Positions 37,719 through 45,745 of a stretch of 64,000 nucleotides of DNA are shown here, piece after piece (the first letter of the stretch is position 1; the number at the start of each line of letters is the position of its first letter). Where the stretch lies: contig NZ_KB891587.1 in the NCBI RefSeq assembly GCF_000373485.1, forward strand, positions 31,490 through 95,489. The letters are read 5' to 3'. The notes under the pieces are model-generated. The model saw only the letters and a program-made list of their open reading frames with translations. It did no database searches and was not told the DNA's origin. The translations under genes and the position numbers were made by a program. The stretch comes from Dasania marina DSM 21967 (lineage in GTDB: Bacteria; Pseudomonadota; Gammaproteobacteria; Pseudomonadales; Dasaniaceae).

Positions 37719-39158
37719 TTACATTTTTTTCAGTAGCTTAGCGGCCTTATATAATATCGGAATAAGCGCCGACAGGATGATTGCATAAGTCGCCGATACC
37801 GCTGGGTTCTCAATACCCAGCCATAAAATACCAATAATATGCACACCTAAACCGGCTGCCGCAGCCCCCCAGGCCACCGCTATCGGTGGTGTTTTTTTCA
37901 TTAAAGTCCCCATGACAATGGGAACCAGAGAAGCAGCGGCCAATCCATAAACGCCTTTTTGCGCAAACAGACCAACCAAGGCCGGTGGGTTTAATGCCAC
38001 CACATAAGCGAGCAAACCAACCACCACCAGCACCACCCGAGACAACATGAGGCCCCCGCCCTGCTCAAAACCCTGCTTGCCACTAAACGGCAGGTACAGA
38101 TCTTTAACGACCATTGCCGATACAGACACCAGAATACCGTCCAAGGTACTCATACCTGCCGCCAATAAAGTAATGGTGATAAACACGAGGGCATAAGGGC
38201 CCCAGCCATAGTCCATAAACTCGGTAGCGATATAATTCACTACCACCGCATCTTGCTGCTCTATATCCATGCCCTTCAAGCGCGCATAAAACCCCACAGA
38301 AAGCATCAGCATAAAACAGCTGCCTGCCAAAATGGTCGTGACTAAGAACTTATTCACATCACTATCACTTTTCAAATACAGCATTTTGGTCAGAATATGC
38401 GGCTGCATCATCAGGGCAAAGGTAATCACAAAACCACTAAAAAACACCGAGAAGAAATCATAGTAGAGGTTGCTATCGCGGTTAAACACGCTGCTGTAAT
38501 TGTCGCCGATACTGGCCAGCGCCCCACTGATATCACCTTGAAAATAATGGTAGCCCTGCACAAAAATAAAAATCGACACACCTATCATCATCACACCCTG
38601 AAAGGTATTGGTATAGGCATGTGCATAGCTCCCTCCCATGAGTATGTAGGAGAAAACAAACAATAAAATTAGCGTTAAAGATAGCGTGTTTGATATTGGA
38701 AATAACTGGCTCAGCAATAAGCTACAGCCCACCAAAATGAGCACCACAAAAGCCACCGACAATAGGTTAATAATGGCAAAGAATGTACTCAAAGAACGGC
38801 TTTGGTAACGCTGGTAAATCCAGTCAGGGATGGTAATAGCCCCATTCTCTTCCCCTAACTGTCGAAAACGACGGGTGAGTAACAAGAAAGCAGTAATGAT
38901 GCCGCCGCTACCCGCCACCGCATAGTGCATAAAAGCCGAAACACCATGGGTATAGACAAAACCAGGATTAATCACAAAGGTAGCCGTGGAAGATATTGAC
39001 GCCGCCATGGTAACCCCCACAACCCACGGGCTCATATCCTTATTACCAATAGAAAAACCCTTAATATCATAGGTTTTACGCATACCTATCCACGATAACC
39101 ACAGGGTTAGTAGCACATAAAAACCAACACAAATATATTTAAACAGCTCAGGGGACAT
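37719..39158 (-). CDS. Sodium:solute symporter (SSS family)
   Basis: A 479-aa inner-membrane carrier with about 13 hydrophobic segments. Family marks are GFSIGNKDMSPWVVGVTMAASISSTATFV near the start (helix 2; read as two parts) and AAGMSTLDGILVSVSAMVVKD in the middle, with sodium-site serines. Relatives move acetate, pantothenate, proline or sugars, and some take ketone bodies or short hydroxy acids. In this locus 3-hydroxybutyrate is the likely substrate. The start is set at ATG 39158 with GAGAG upstream: an apparent longer frame to 39230 is ruled out because the promoter and operator (39198-39226) lie inside it. Confidence 0.85.
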   Translation of the reverse strand: MSPELFKYICVGFYVLLTLWLSWIGMRKTYDIKGFSIGNKDMSPWVVGVTMAASISSTATFVINPGFVYTHGVSAFMHYAVAGSGGIITAFLLLTRRFRQLGEENGAITIPDWIYQRYQSRSLSTFFAIINLLSVAFVVLILVGCSLLLSQLFPISNTLSLTLILLFVFSYILMGGSYAHAYTNTFQGVMMIGVSIFIFVQGYHYFQGDISGALASIGDNYSSVFNRDSNLYYDFFSVFFSGFVITFALMMQPHILTKMLYLKSDSDVNKFLVTTILAGSCFMLMLSVGFYARLKGMDIEQQDAVVVNYIATEFMDYGWGPYALVFITITLLAAGMSTLDGILVSVSAMVVKDLYLPFSGKQGFEQGGGLMLSRVVLVVVGLLAYVVALNPPALVGLFAQKGVYGLAAASLVPIVMGTLMKKTPPIAVAWGAAAAGLGVHIIGILWLGIENPAVSATYAIILSALIPILYKAAKLLKKM

Positions 39159-39197
39159 GATTATCGCTCTCATTATAGTTTTGTATTTACACCTACT

Positions 39198-39226
39198 ATT
39201 AAATTCAACAAGCGTTGAACTGTCAA
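39198..39226 (-). promoter_or_regulatory. Symporter promoter with TetR operator in the spacer
   Basis: On the minus strand, TTGACA (complement of 39221-39226), a 17-base spacer that contains TTCAAC-AAGC-GTTGAA (39204-39219), then TTTAAT (39198-39203). This is the cleanest example of the shared arrangement. The ATG at 39158 is about 30 bases beyond the expected transcription start. Confidence 0.75.
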
Positions 39227-39468
39227 GCACTGTGTTTTATTTTCAAACTATAGAATGATTATTTATTAAGTAATTGATCCAACTCGAAGCCAGCGAGCCG
39301 ATAGTTTCTGTACGTTGCAGGCTGTTTTTATTTTTGACTTCTACAACAATTTAATGGCTAACAAGTTAGCAATAGCGCTATTGAGCGTATCATTCAACTA
39401 AGCAATGGCGCTGTGTCAGCTTATCAACTTGAGCGCTATGAAGCGCGTAGAGTGGAGCAAATTTTTAT

Positions 39469-39663
39469 TTATTTTTTGATCACCGGCGGTCGTGATAGTC
39501 GCTGACTGGCCGCCTCTAACGAGACTATATTCAATGCCATGCCGTTATTACCCGATAGGCCAGCGACTGCCTTAACCATTGGAAAATCAGCCACAACCCT
39601 GTCGATATTTAGCTTGGTATCTATATTTGCTCCCACCGCTGCAGATAACCACATGGTTAACAC
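39469..39663 (-). CDS. Small open frame after the PHB depolymerase gene (doubtful)
   Basis: A 64-aa frame (start GTG 39663, or ATG 39654 within it) with GAAGG just upstream, directly after the depolymerase stop. The product has no recognisable domain or signal, ending in QRLSRPPVIKK. It could be a small downstream gene or chance. The remainder of 39231-39700 shows nothing else recognisable. Confidence 0.25.
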   Translation of the reverse strand: MLTMWLSAAVGANIDTKLNIDRVVADFPMVKAVAGLSGNNGMALNIVSLEAASQRLSRPPVIKK

Positions 39664-39700
39664 GCCTTCGGCATTAACTGAACAAGATGGCTGTATCGGA

Positions 39701-40678
39701 TTAATTTACTGCCGTATGGTTGCCAATAAGCGGGCCATGGTTACGATCGATACGCTTGTTGTGGTCAATGAAATAGGCGCCCAAGTAGCTGGCAAAGTTG
39801 ATGCTATTAGCCGACACATAAGACCCTGAAGCGTCACTGCCGCCAGACCATGAATGATCAAGGTTGTTGAACCACAACATTGCAACGCGATTATCTGACC
39901 ACAGAGTTTGATCGGCGGTATGACCTGCAGATTCGGTAAGGGTAATCGTGCCCGGGGCTTGTGTGGCGCCATACACGGCAGCATAGCCCTCGGCATTTTG
40001 CTGGTTGTAACACTTGGGCACCGTGGTGTCGCTGCTGCCATGGCCCACAACGGCAATTTGTGTTGCAAAGTAACTCTTGTTTGTTCCGGCATAAGCTTCG
40101 CAGCGTGATTTAAACGTTGCGGAGGTGACCGTCTCACAAGAGAAAGCGCCGCTGGCACTAGTGCCTATACTAGGGCCTGCACTGGGAGCTACAGCCGCAA
40201 ACACATCAGGTGCAAGGCAGCCAGTTTGAGCGGCCATGATAGCACCGGATGAAAGGCCGCTAAGATACACTTGCTTAGGGTCGATATCACGGCTGCTGTC
40301 GCCACTCATAGTATTGGCGAGTGTTATTAGATTTTCATAGTCGGCCGATGTACGACTAACGGCACCGTGCCAATAAGACCAACAAGCATAACCGGCTTTG
40401 TTCATAGCATTGGGAACAGCGACAACCATACCGTGCTCTTCAGCTGCCAGTTCAAGGTTTGCCGTTAAAAAATTATCGATAGGCTGCACGCAGCCGTGCA
40501 GCACAATTAATAATGACTTGCCATTACCTACGGGGGAGCGTGTACCGGGGGTATAAATATGTACGCTGTTAAAGCCGCCAATAGAAACACCTTGCTGCCA
40601 GCTACCCGCATTACTGGTCATCGCTAGAGCACACATAACGAGAGCACTCATCAATATTATCAATCGTTTTAAGAGCAT
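39701..40678 (-). CDS. Secreted PHB depolymerase family esterase
   Basis: A 325-aa secreted esterase of the LpqC/PHB-depolymerase fold. The N-terminal signal ends near ALAMTSNAG. The lipase box is GLSSG (catalytic Ser in YLSGLSSGAIMA), with Asp in GHGSSDTTVP, His in NLDHSWSGG and an oxyanion region HGCVQPIDNFL. Four or more cysteines fit an exported protein. It cleaves ester bonds of extracellular 3-hydroxyalkanoate polymers, but it has no C-terminal substrate-binding domain, so short or amorphous polymer may be the true target. ATG 40678 is chosen because AAGG lies upstream; the earlier ATG 40699 has none. Confidence 0.88.
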   Translation of the reverse strand: MLLKRLIILMSALVMCALAMTSNAGSWQQGVSIGGFNSVHIYTPGTRSPVGNGKSLLIVLHGCVQPIDNFLTANLELAAEEHGMVVAVPNAMNKAGYACWSYWHGAVSRTSADYENLITLANTMSGDSSRDIDPKQVYLSGLSSGAIMAAQTGCLAPDVFAAVAPSAGPSIGTSASGAFSCETVTSATFKSRCEAYAGTNKSYFATQIAVVGHGSSDTTVPKCYNQQNAEGYAAVYGATQAPGTITLTESAGHTADQTLWSDNRVAMLWFNNLDHSWSGGSDASGSYVSANSINFASYLGAYFIDHNKRIDRNHGPLIGNHTAVN

Positions 40679-41193
40679 AGCGAGTACCTTTTTATACATT
40701 TACTATTATTGGCTCTGCTTTGCTAAAACATCGCACCACTACGAAATCCGCTTTTTATCATCCTGACCATTAACCCTCAGCAGCGTTTTATAAAAGACCT
40801 AACGAGGAGTTATTTTTACAAGCACACGCTAGGCTCGACTAGCCATGAGCTTGCCAAGCACAATAACTCAACAGTTGTTGAACTGTCAAATAACGTAGTC
40901 AAAACCACTATGCCAGAGAGGGAAGTTATAAAGTTTCGCATGAGGAATCTTTTGTGTTCTATGATCGAGTATAACGGGCTAAGCCATACTTTACGCATTT
41001 GCGATTTTAGGGGATGGCCTCATATAGGCTTAACATATAGCCTCTCCCACCAGCTATATCAAACGGCAGCTTTTGCAATCGCAATTGCATGCCATCAAAA
41101 GACGAATCTAACTAGCCACAGACAATTAATCATGGAGGCCGATGCACTTTTCAGCTTATAGTATTTTTCTGCTCACAAATATCATAAGCTCTA
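40679..41193. other. Intergenic region with depolymerase promoter
   Basis: 515 bp between the LysR gene end and the depolymerase. It holds the operator-promoter described separately at 40860-40889, leaving a leader of about 170 bases. A plus-strand frame at 40910-41161 has no ribosome site or similarity, and I see no other feature. Confidence 0.45.
40860..40889 (-). promoter_or_regulatory. Depolymerase promoter with predicted TetR operator
   Basis: On the minus strand, TTGACA (complement of 40884-40889) is followed by a spacer carrying CTCAAC-AGTT-GTTGAA (40867-40882), then TATTGT at 40860-40865 with an 18-base spacer. Same layout as the receptor and symporter promoters, with one mismatch in the palindrome. 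Confidence 0.6.
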
Positions 41194-42081
41194 TTACTTA
41201 AATCGCCGCTTAATTGTTGCCATCATTTCAATTCCAGCCGAAGACAAGACCGCGTCCTTTTTGGTAAGAATGCCTACACTCCTGGCAATTACAGGAGCGT
41301 GCAGTGGTCGACTAACCGCGCCGAAATCTTCCATTTGCTTGGCGCTAATTTGCGGGACTATGCTAACACCAAGCCCTTCACCAACCATCTTGCCAATAGT
41401 TGTTAATTGATGAGCCTCAAAATTTGCCGACAAGGGAAAACTAAGCTCTAATAATTTCTCATCGATTAGTTGCCTAATGCTCGACGGCCTTTGCAAGCAT
41501 ATAAAATTTGTACCCTGCAAGTCTTGCCAGTGAATTTTAGTTTTTTTTGCAAGTTTATGCTGCCTAGGCAAAACCACCACAAACTTATCTTCAAAAAGCG
41601 GGGTGAAATTCAACCCTGAACCATCATCTGGAGAGAAGCTTATCCCTAACTCTACGGATCCGCCTTTCACCATATCAACAACCGTCTCGGCAACGACATC
41701 ATGAACCGTTACTTTTATTTTTGGACTCTGGCTACAAAAATCAACTAATATTTTAGCTAGCAAACTGTTAGCAAATGTAGGCATAACGCCTATATCGAGC
41801 TTGCCACGCTGCAATGAAAACAAACTTTTTACATCATCAACAGATGTTTCGATATCAGCCAACAAACGTTTGGCTATCGGAGAAAAGGCCTCCCCCTCAG
41901 GGGTAAGCCGAACCTTTCTAGTCGTGCGCAAAAATAGTTTTCCGCCTACCAACCCCTCTAAATTTTTAATACTACTGCTTAACGCAGGCTGCGACAGATT
42001 AAGTAAATCACAGGCTTCTGCGAAACTCCCTGTTTGAGCAATCGCGGTAAAGGCCTCTAAATGCTTAATGGTCACTTTCAT
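41194..42081 (-). CDS. LysR-type transcriptional regulator
   Basis: A 295-aa regulator. Residues 1-60 are a winged helix (LEAFTAIAQTGSFAEACDLLNLSQPALSSSI split over two halves), followed by the usual substrate-binding domain. It is divergent from scoAB-thiolase and shares a 146-bp intergenic region, the classic arrangement for control of the neighbouring operon. The inducer is unknown; an acetoacetate or hydroxybutyrate metabolite is likely. Confidence 0.92.
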   Translation of the reverse strand: MKVTIKHLEAFTAIAQTGSFAEACDLLNLSQPALSSSIKNLEGLVGGKLFLRTTRKVRLTPEGEAFSPIAKRLLADIETSVDDVKSLFSLQRGKLDIGVMPTFANSLLAKILVDFCSQSPKIKVTVHDVVAETVVDMVKGGSVELGISFSPDDGSGLNFTPLFEDKFVVVLPRQHKLAKKTKIHWQDLQGTNFICLQRPSSIRQLIDEKLLELSFPLSANFEAHQLTTIGKMVGEGLGVSIVPQISAKQMEDFGAVSRPLHAPVIARSVGILTKKDAVLSSAGIEMMATIKRRFK

Positions 42082-42227
42082 ATAAATTCTATCAGCAAGA
42101 TGTATAAATCGACTTTGCCAATATATAAATTAAATCTATTAATAGCAAGAATAAATCAATTTGATTAATTTATTGTTATATCACATCCTGAATCCGTTGA
42201 ATCCAATCAAGCACTTTAGGAGGCCCC
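42082..42227. promoter_or_regulatory. LysR / scoA divergent promoter region
   Basis: A strongly AT-rich 146-bp region. ATAAAT and ATTTAT flank an 11-base centre around 42151-42173, in the T-N11-A style of LysR sites, and a CTATTAATAG palindrome lies nearby. No TTCAAC-N4-GTTGAA copy is present, so this operon is probably under LysR rather than TetR control. Confidence 0.4.
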
Positions 42228-42929
42228 ATGGCAGGCTTTAATAAAATAGTAAACAGCTACCAAGAAGCACTTTCGGGGCTAGAAGACGGCATGACTATTG
42301 TCGCTGGCGGCTTTGGGCTTTGTGGCATCCCTGAAAACCTAATCAAAGAAATAAAACGAAAAGGCACTAAGGGGCTTACCGTCGCGTCCAACAACTGCGG
42401 CACTGATGAACACGGCCTAGGAATCTTACTAAAAGATAAGCAGATCAAAAAAATGATCGCATCTTACGTGGGTGAGAATGCCTTATTCGAAGCACAGCTA
42501 ATGAAAGGCGAGCTTGAGGTCGACTTAACCCCGCAAGGTACTTTAGCTGAAAAAATGCGTGCTGGCGGAGCGGGTATCCCCGCGTTTTATACCGCGACAG
42601 GCTATGGAACCTTAGTGGGCGAGGGCAAGGAGGTTAGAGAATTTAATGGCAGAAACTATATATTAGAAGAATCTATACGTGGAGACTTCTCTATTGCCAA
42701 AGCATGGAAGGCCGACCCCTATGGCAATCTAGTGTTTAGAAAAACCGCCAGAAACTTTAACCCCATGGCCGTTACCGCAGGGAAAATAGCGGTTGTTGAA
42801 GTTGAAGAGCTGGTTGGTATAGGCGAATTAGATCCTGATGAAATTCATTTACCCGGTATTTATGTCCATCGATTAATTGTTGGTGAATTTGAAAAAGTTA
42901 TCGAACAACGCACAGTTAGATCTGCTTAA
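42228..42929 (+). CDS. scoA: 3-oxoacid CoA-transferase, subunit A
   Basis: A 233-aa class I CoA-transferase alpha subunit. It has [13 protein letters not shown] and the [15 protein letters not shown] segment typical of succinyl-CoA:acetoacetate transferases. With subunit B it activates acetoacetate to acetoacetyl-CoA using succinyl-CoA. GGAGG precedes the ATG. It is the first gene of a three-gene operon (scoA-scoB-thiolase, gaps 11 and 27 bp) divergent from the LysR gene. Confidence 0.95.
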   Translation: MAGFNKIVNSYQEALSGLEDGMTIVAGGFGLCGIPENLIKEIKRKGTKGLTVASNNCGTDEHGLGILLKDKQIKKMIASYVGENALFEAQLMKGELEVDLTPQGTLAEKMRAGGAGIPAFYTATGYGTLVGEGKEVREFNGRNYILEESIRGDFSIAKAWKADPYGNLVFRKTARNFNPMAVTAGKIAVVEVEELVGIGELDPDEIHLPGIYVHRLIVGEFEKVIEQRTVRSA

Positions 42930-42940
42930 GGGGAAGCATT

Positions 42941-43597
42941 ATGGCTTTATCACGAGAACAATTAGCACAACGTGTCGCTCAAGAATTTAGTGATGGTTAT
43001 TACGTCAACTTAGGGATAGGCATCCCTACCCTGGCGGCCAACCACATACCTGAAGGCATGGAGGTTATGCTGCAATCAGAAAACGGTATTTTAGGTATGG
43101 GGGCTTTCCCCTTAGACGAAGATGTAGACCCCGATTTAATTAATGCGGGTAAACAAACCGTCACGCTAGTACCGGGGGCATCGATATTTTCTTCAGCCGA
43201 TTCTTTTGCCATGATACGTGGCGGGCATGTAGACCTGACAGTACTAGGTGCATTTGAAGTCGATTGCCAAGGTAATATCGCCTCTTACATGATCCCCGGA
43301 AAGCTTATCAAGGGCATGGGCGGCGCCATGGATTTAGTGGCGGGCGCAGACAATATAATTGTCACCATGACCCATGCATCCAAGCACGGCGATTCAAAGC
43401 TACTAGCCGAATGCACCCTTCCACTAACAGGCAAAGGCTGTATCAAGCGCGTCTTAACAGACCTGGCCCTGTTAGACATAGCCGATGGTAAATTCATTCT
43501 TCGTGAGCGTGCACCTGGCGTTAGCATTGAGGAAATTAAAGCCCTTACTGCCGGGGAACTTGTCATCCCTGAACACGTACCTGAAATGCAGCTTTAA
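42941..43597 (+). CDS. scoB: 3-oxoacid CoA-transferase, subunit B
   Basis: A 218-aa beta subunit. The catalytic glutamate is in the QSENGILGMG segment, and GIPTLAANHIP plus GGHVDLTVLGAFEVD are typical of SCOT beta chains. It starts 11 bp after scoA with AAGGGGAAG upstream of the ATG. Both subunits are needed for the acetoacetate activation step. Confidence 0.95.
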   Translation: MALSREQLAQRVAQEFSDGYYVNLGIGIPTLAANHIPEGMEVMLQSENGILGMGAFPLDEDVDPDLINAGKQTVTLVPGASIFSSADSFAMIRGGHVDLTVLGAFEVDCQGNIASYMIPGKLIKGMGGAMDLVAGADNIIVTMTHASKHGDSKLLAECTLPLTGKGCIKRVLTDLALLDIADGKFILRERAPGVSIEEIKALTAGELVIPEHVPEMQL

Positions 43598-43624
43598 AAA
43601 GTCTTTATCAACGAGGGAAATAAA

Positions 43625-44812
43625 ATGTACGGACGTGAAGTTGTTGTATTAAGCGGGGTTAGAACAGCAATTGCCGATTTTGGTGGCGCGCTTAAAGACA
43701 TGCCAGCCACCGAGCTTGGTGGCAAAGTGATAGCAGAAGCCGTTGCTAGGTCAGGTTTAACAGCCAGTGAAATTGAGCATTGCGTTATTGGCTCTGTCAT
43801 CCATGGTGATCGCCAGGATATGTACCTAAGCAGAGCCGCTGCACTCAAAGGTGGCCTCTCCATAGCAACCCCCGCACTAACGGTGAATAGGCTATGCGGC
43901 TCAGGCCTGCAAGCCATTATCTCAGCGGCTCAAATGATCATGCTGGGAGACTGCGATACGGCAGTTGCCGGCGGGGCTGAGTCTATGAGCCGCGCGCCCT
44001 ACTGGCAACAAGGCGCAAGGTTTGGCTACAAAATGGGTGATGCAACCCTCACCGATCCCATGATTGGCGCCCTTACCTGCCCCATAAATGATACCCATAT
44101 GGGCATTACCGCTGAAAATGTTGCCAACCAGTACAACATCAGCCGTGAACAGCAAGATCAACTAGCGGTAAAAAGCCATCAACAAGCAAAGCTCGCCTCA
44201 GACGAAGGTCGGTTTACTGAGCAAATTCTGCCTATAGAAATAAGCTCGCGCAAAGGCACTATCGTTTTTGATCAAGATGAGCATATCCGCCCCGACACTA
44301 CCGTAGAAAAACTAGCTACATTACGACCCGCTTTTGATAAACAAGGTACCGTCACCGCGGCTAACTCTTCAGGTATTAATGATGGCGCCGCAGCGGTCGT
44401 TTTAATGGCAAAGAACGTTGCCGAAGCAAAAGGCTTAACGCCTTTAGCTACGCTAGTAGGCTACGCAGTAGCTGCTGTTGATCCCAGCATCATGGGCATA
44501 GGGCCTGTTCTCGCTGTTAGAAAACTGATGGCGAAAACCGGCATCTCAATCGAAGATATTGATATATGGGAAGCCAATGAAGCCTTTGCCGCTCAAGCTC
44601 TAGCGGTAACAAAAGAGCTTGGGTTAGATCCTGCAAAAGTTAACCCTAATGGATCGGGCATAGGCCTCGGCCATCCTATAGGCGCCACTGGCGCAATCAT
44701 TACTGTCAAAGCCCTCTATGAACTGAAACGTATTAAGGGTCGATATGCCGTGGCGACCATGTGCATAGGCGGCGGACAAGGTATAGCGGCCTTATTCGAA
44801 TGCCACCATTAA
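43625..44812 (+). CDS. Acetyl-CoA C-acetyltransferase (thiolase)
   Basis: A 395-aa thiolase that splits acetoacetyl-CoA to two acetyl-CoA, completing the route from 3-hydroxybutyrate. Active-site cysteine is in VNRLCGSGLQAI, the His in NEAFAAQAL, the second His in GLGHPIGATGA, and the second cysteine in MCIGGGQGIA. GAGGG lies before the ATG. The enzyme is reversible and could also serve polymer synthesis, but the neighbours point to degradation (AtoB-like). Confidence 0.95.
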   Translation: MYGREVVVLSGVRTAIADFGGALKDMPATELGGKVIAEAVARSGLTASEIEHCVIGSVIHGDRQDMYLSRAAALKGGLSIATPALTVNRLCGSGLQAIISAAQMIMLGDCDTAVAGGAESMSRAPYWQQGARFGYKMGDATLTDPMIGALTCPINDTHMGITAENVANQYNISREQQDQLAVKSHQQAKLASDEGRFTEQILPIEISSRKGTIVFDQDEHIRPDTTVEKLATLRPAFDKQGTVTAANSSGINDGAAAVVLMAKNVAEAKGLTPLATLVGYAVAAVDPSIMGIGPVLAVRKLMAKTGISIEDIDIWEANEAFAAQALAVTKELGLDPAKVNPNGSGIGLGHPIGATGAIITVKALYELKRIKGRYAVATMCIGGGQGIAALFECHH

Positions 44813-45239
44813 TGCAATTGAACCGGTAGCGTATATTCAATGCTTGCCGGCAAGCTAATGGCTAACCCTCAGTCACTGGCCCGGCAAGATGCTTTAAGCC
44901 TTATTCATTAAAAAAGCAGGCATCACATTCCCCATAAAAGTAAATAGTCTAAGCATCTAGTCTGATCGGCCACTCTCTCAAACTCAGCAGGGCTGAGCAT
45001 AGTCGTTTGCTGAGAGCGTTCTTTTACAGTTATAAAAAATATGCTGTATTTAAATATGTTGGCTTTTTATTTATCGATAAATATTATTCTGTGTTGCTAA
45101 GCGCCATCTTCCATTGACTACCGAACAACGCCACAGCGGCGCTGCCCAACAGCTTCCGTTTTGACTCCTGCTTGGCTTACAGCCTTTTGCAGGCACAACG
45201 TCGATATACTTTTGTGAGCGATATTGGACGCCGCTACAA
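44813..45239. other. Intergenic region after thiolase, no gene
   Basis: The first part contains inverted repeats (CTTGCCGG with CCGGCAAG, 38 bases apart, near 44843-44888; CTCAGC-AGG-GCTGAG near 44980) that could help terminate the sco operon. The remainder is AT-rich, and I see no open frame. Confidence 0.4.
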
Positions 45240-45350
45240 CCGCCACCTCAAGCCAAAAAACACCAAACCCAAGAGATAGAAGAAAGCTTCAACCCCATCG
45301 CCACCACTTTACATTAATAAAACTAACAGATAGAGTTAGCGGCACTAACC
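45240..45350 (+). pseudogene. Decayed 3' copy of the 74-aa gene at 31985
   Basis: From 45270 to 45317 the frame reads QEIEESFNPIATTLH and stops, against KDIEESLKPISTTLH in the intact gene, about 35 of 48 bases alike. Upstream, 45240-45270 resembles its preceding codons only after a frameshift. After the stop both copies carry a small hairpin with different stem sequence (here CTAAC-AGATAGA-GTTAG) followed by a similar GG.(G/C)ACTA motif. No start codon remains. Confidence 0.65.
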
Positions 45351-45506
45351 TAAGATGTTAGATCCATTGGGTTATTTAACATTGAGGTAGGTAAAAACCC
45401 CTATAGCGGTAAGTACATCAGCGAATTATTTAGGCGCGCTGTATCGCTATAAGATAAACACTACCACTAATCATACGCAGCCGCTTTACCTGTTTTAGGA
45501 GCTACC

Positions 45507-45698
45507 ATGTTAGTTTTATCACGTCGCTTAGGCGAAACCCTGATTATAGGCGACAATGTAAAAGTGTCAGTCTTAGGCATCAGCGGCAACCAAGTACGCT
45601 TGGGCATAGAAGCCCCCAAAGATGTCAGCGTACACAGAGAAGAAGTGTACCTTCGTATTCAAGATGAACAAGTGTCTAGCGAAGCCACTGACAGCTAA
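45507..45698 (+). CDS. csrA: Carbon storage regulator CsrA
   Basis: A 63-aa RNA-binding protein that represses or stabilises mRNAs by binding GGA sites near the start codon. The full family sequence is present: [16 protein letters not shown], then [20 protein letters not shown] and VHREEVY. AGGAG lies before the ATG. A terminator follows, so it is monocistronic. The 150 bp upstream holds its promoter but no clear -35/-10 pair. Confidence 0.97.
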   Translation: MLVLSRRLGETLIIGDNVKVSVLGISGNQVRLGIEAPKDVSVHREEVYLRIQDEQVSSEATDS

Positions 45699-45712
45699 GC
45701 CCTGGTTCTCAG

Positions 45713-45745
45713 TTAAAGCCTGACAATTTTTTAGTCAGGCTTTAA
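45713..45745. terminator. csrA terminator, shared with the convergent kinase gene
   Basis: TTAAAGCCTGAC and GTCAGGCTTTAA form a 12-bp perfect stem around AATTTTTTA. The stop codon of the convergent histidine-kinase gene lies inside its right arm. Confidence 0.75.

Noticed and set aside
39159..39230. Long N-terminal extension of the symporter to 39230
   Set aside because: The promoter and operator lie inside it and it lacks a ribosome site.
40910..41161. 83-residue plus-strand frame between the depolymerase and LysR genes
   Set aside because: No ribosome site, no family resemblance, low-complexity composition.
42151..42173. TetR operator in the LysR-scoA promoter
   Set aside because: The inverted repeat here does not match TTCAAC-N4-GTTGAA and fits LysR-type spacing.
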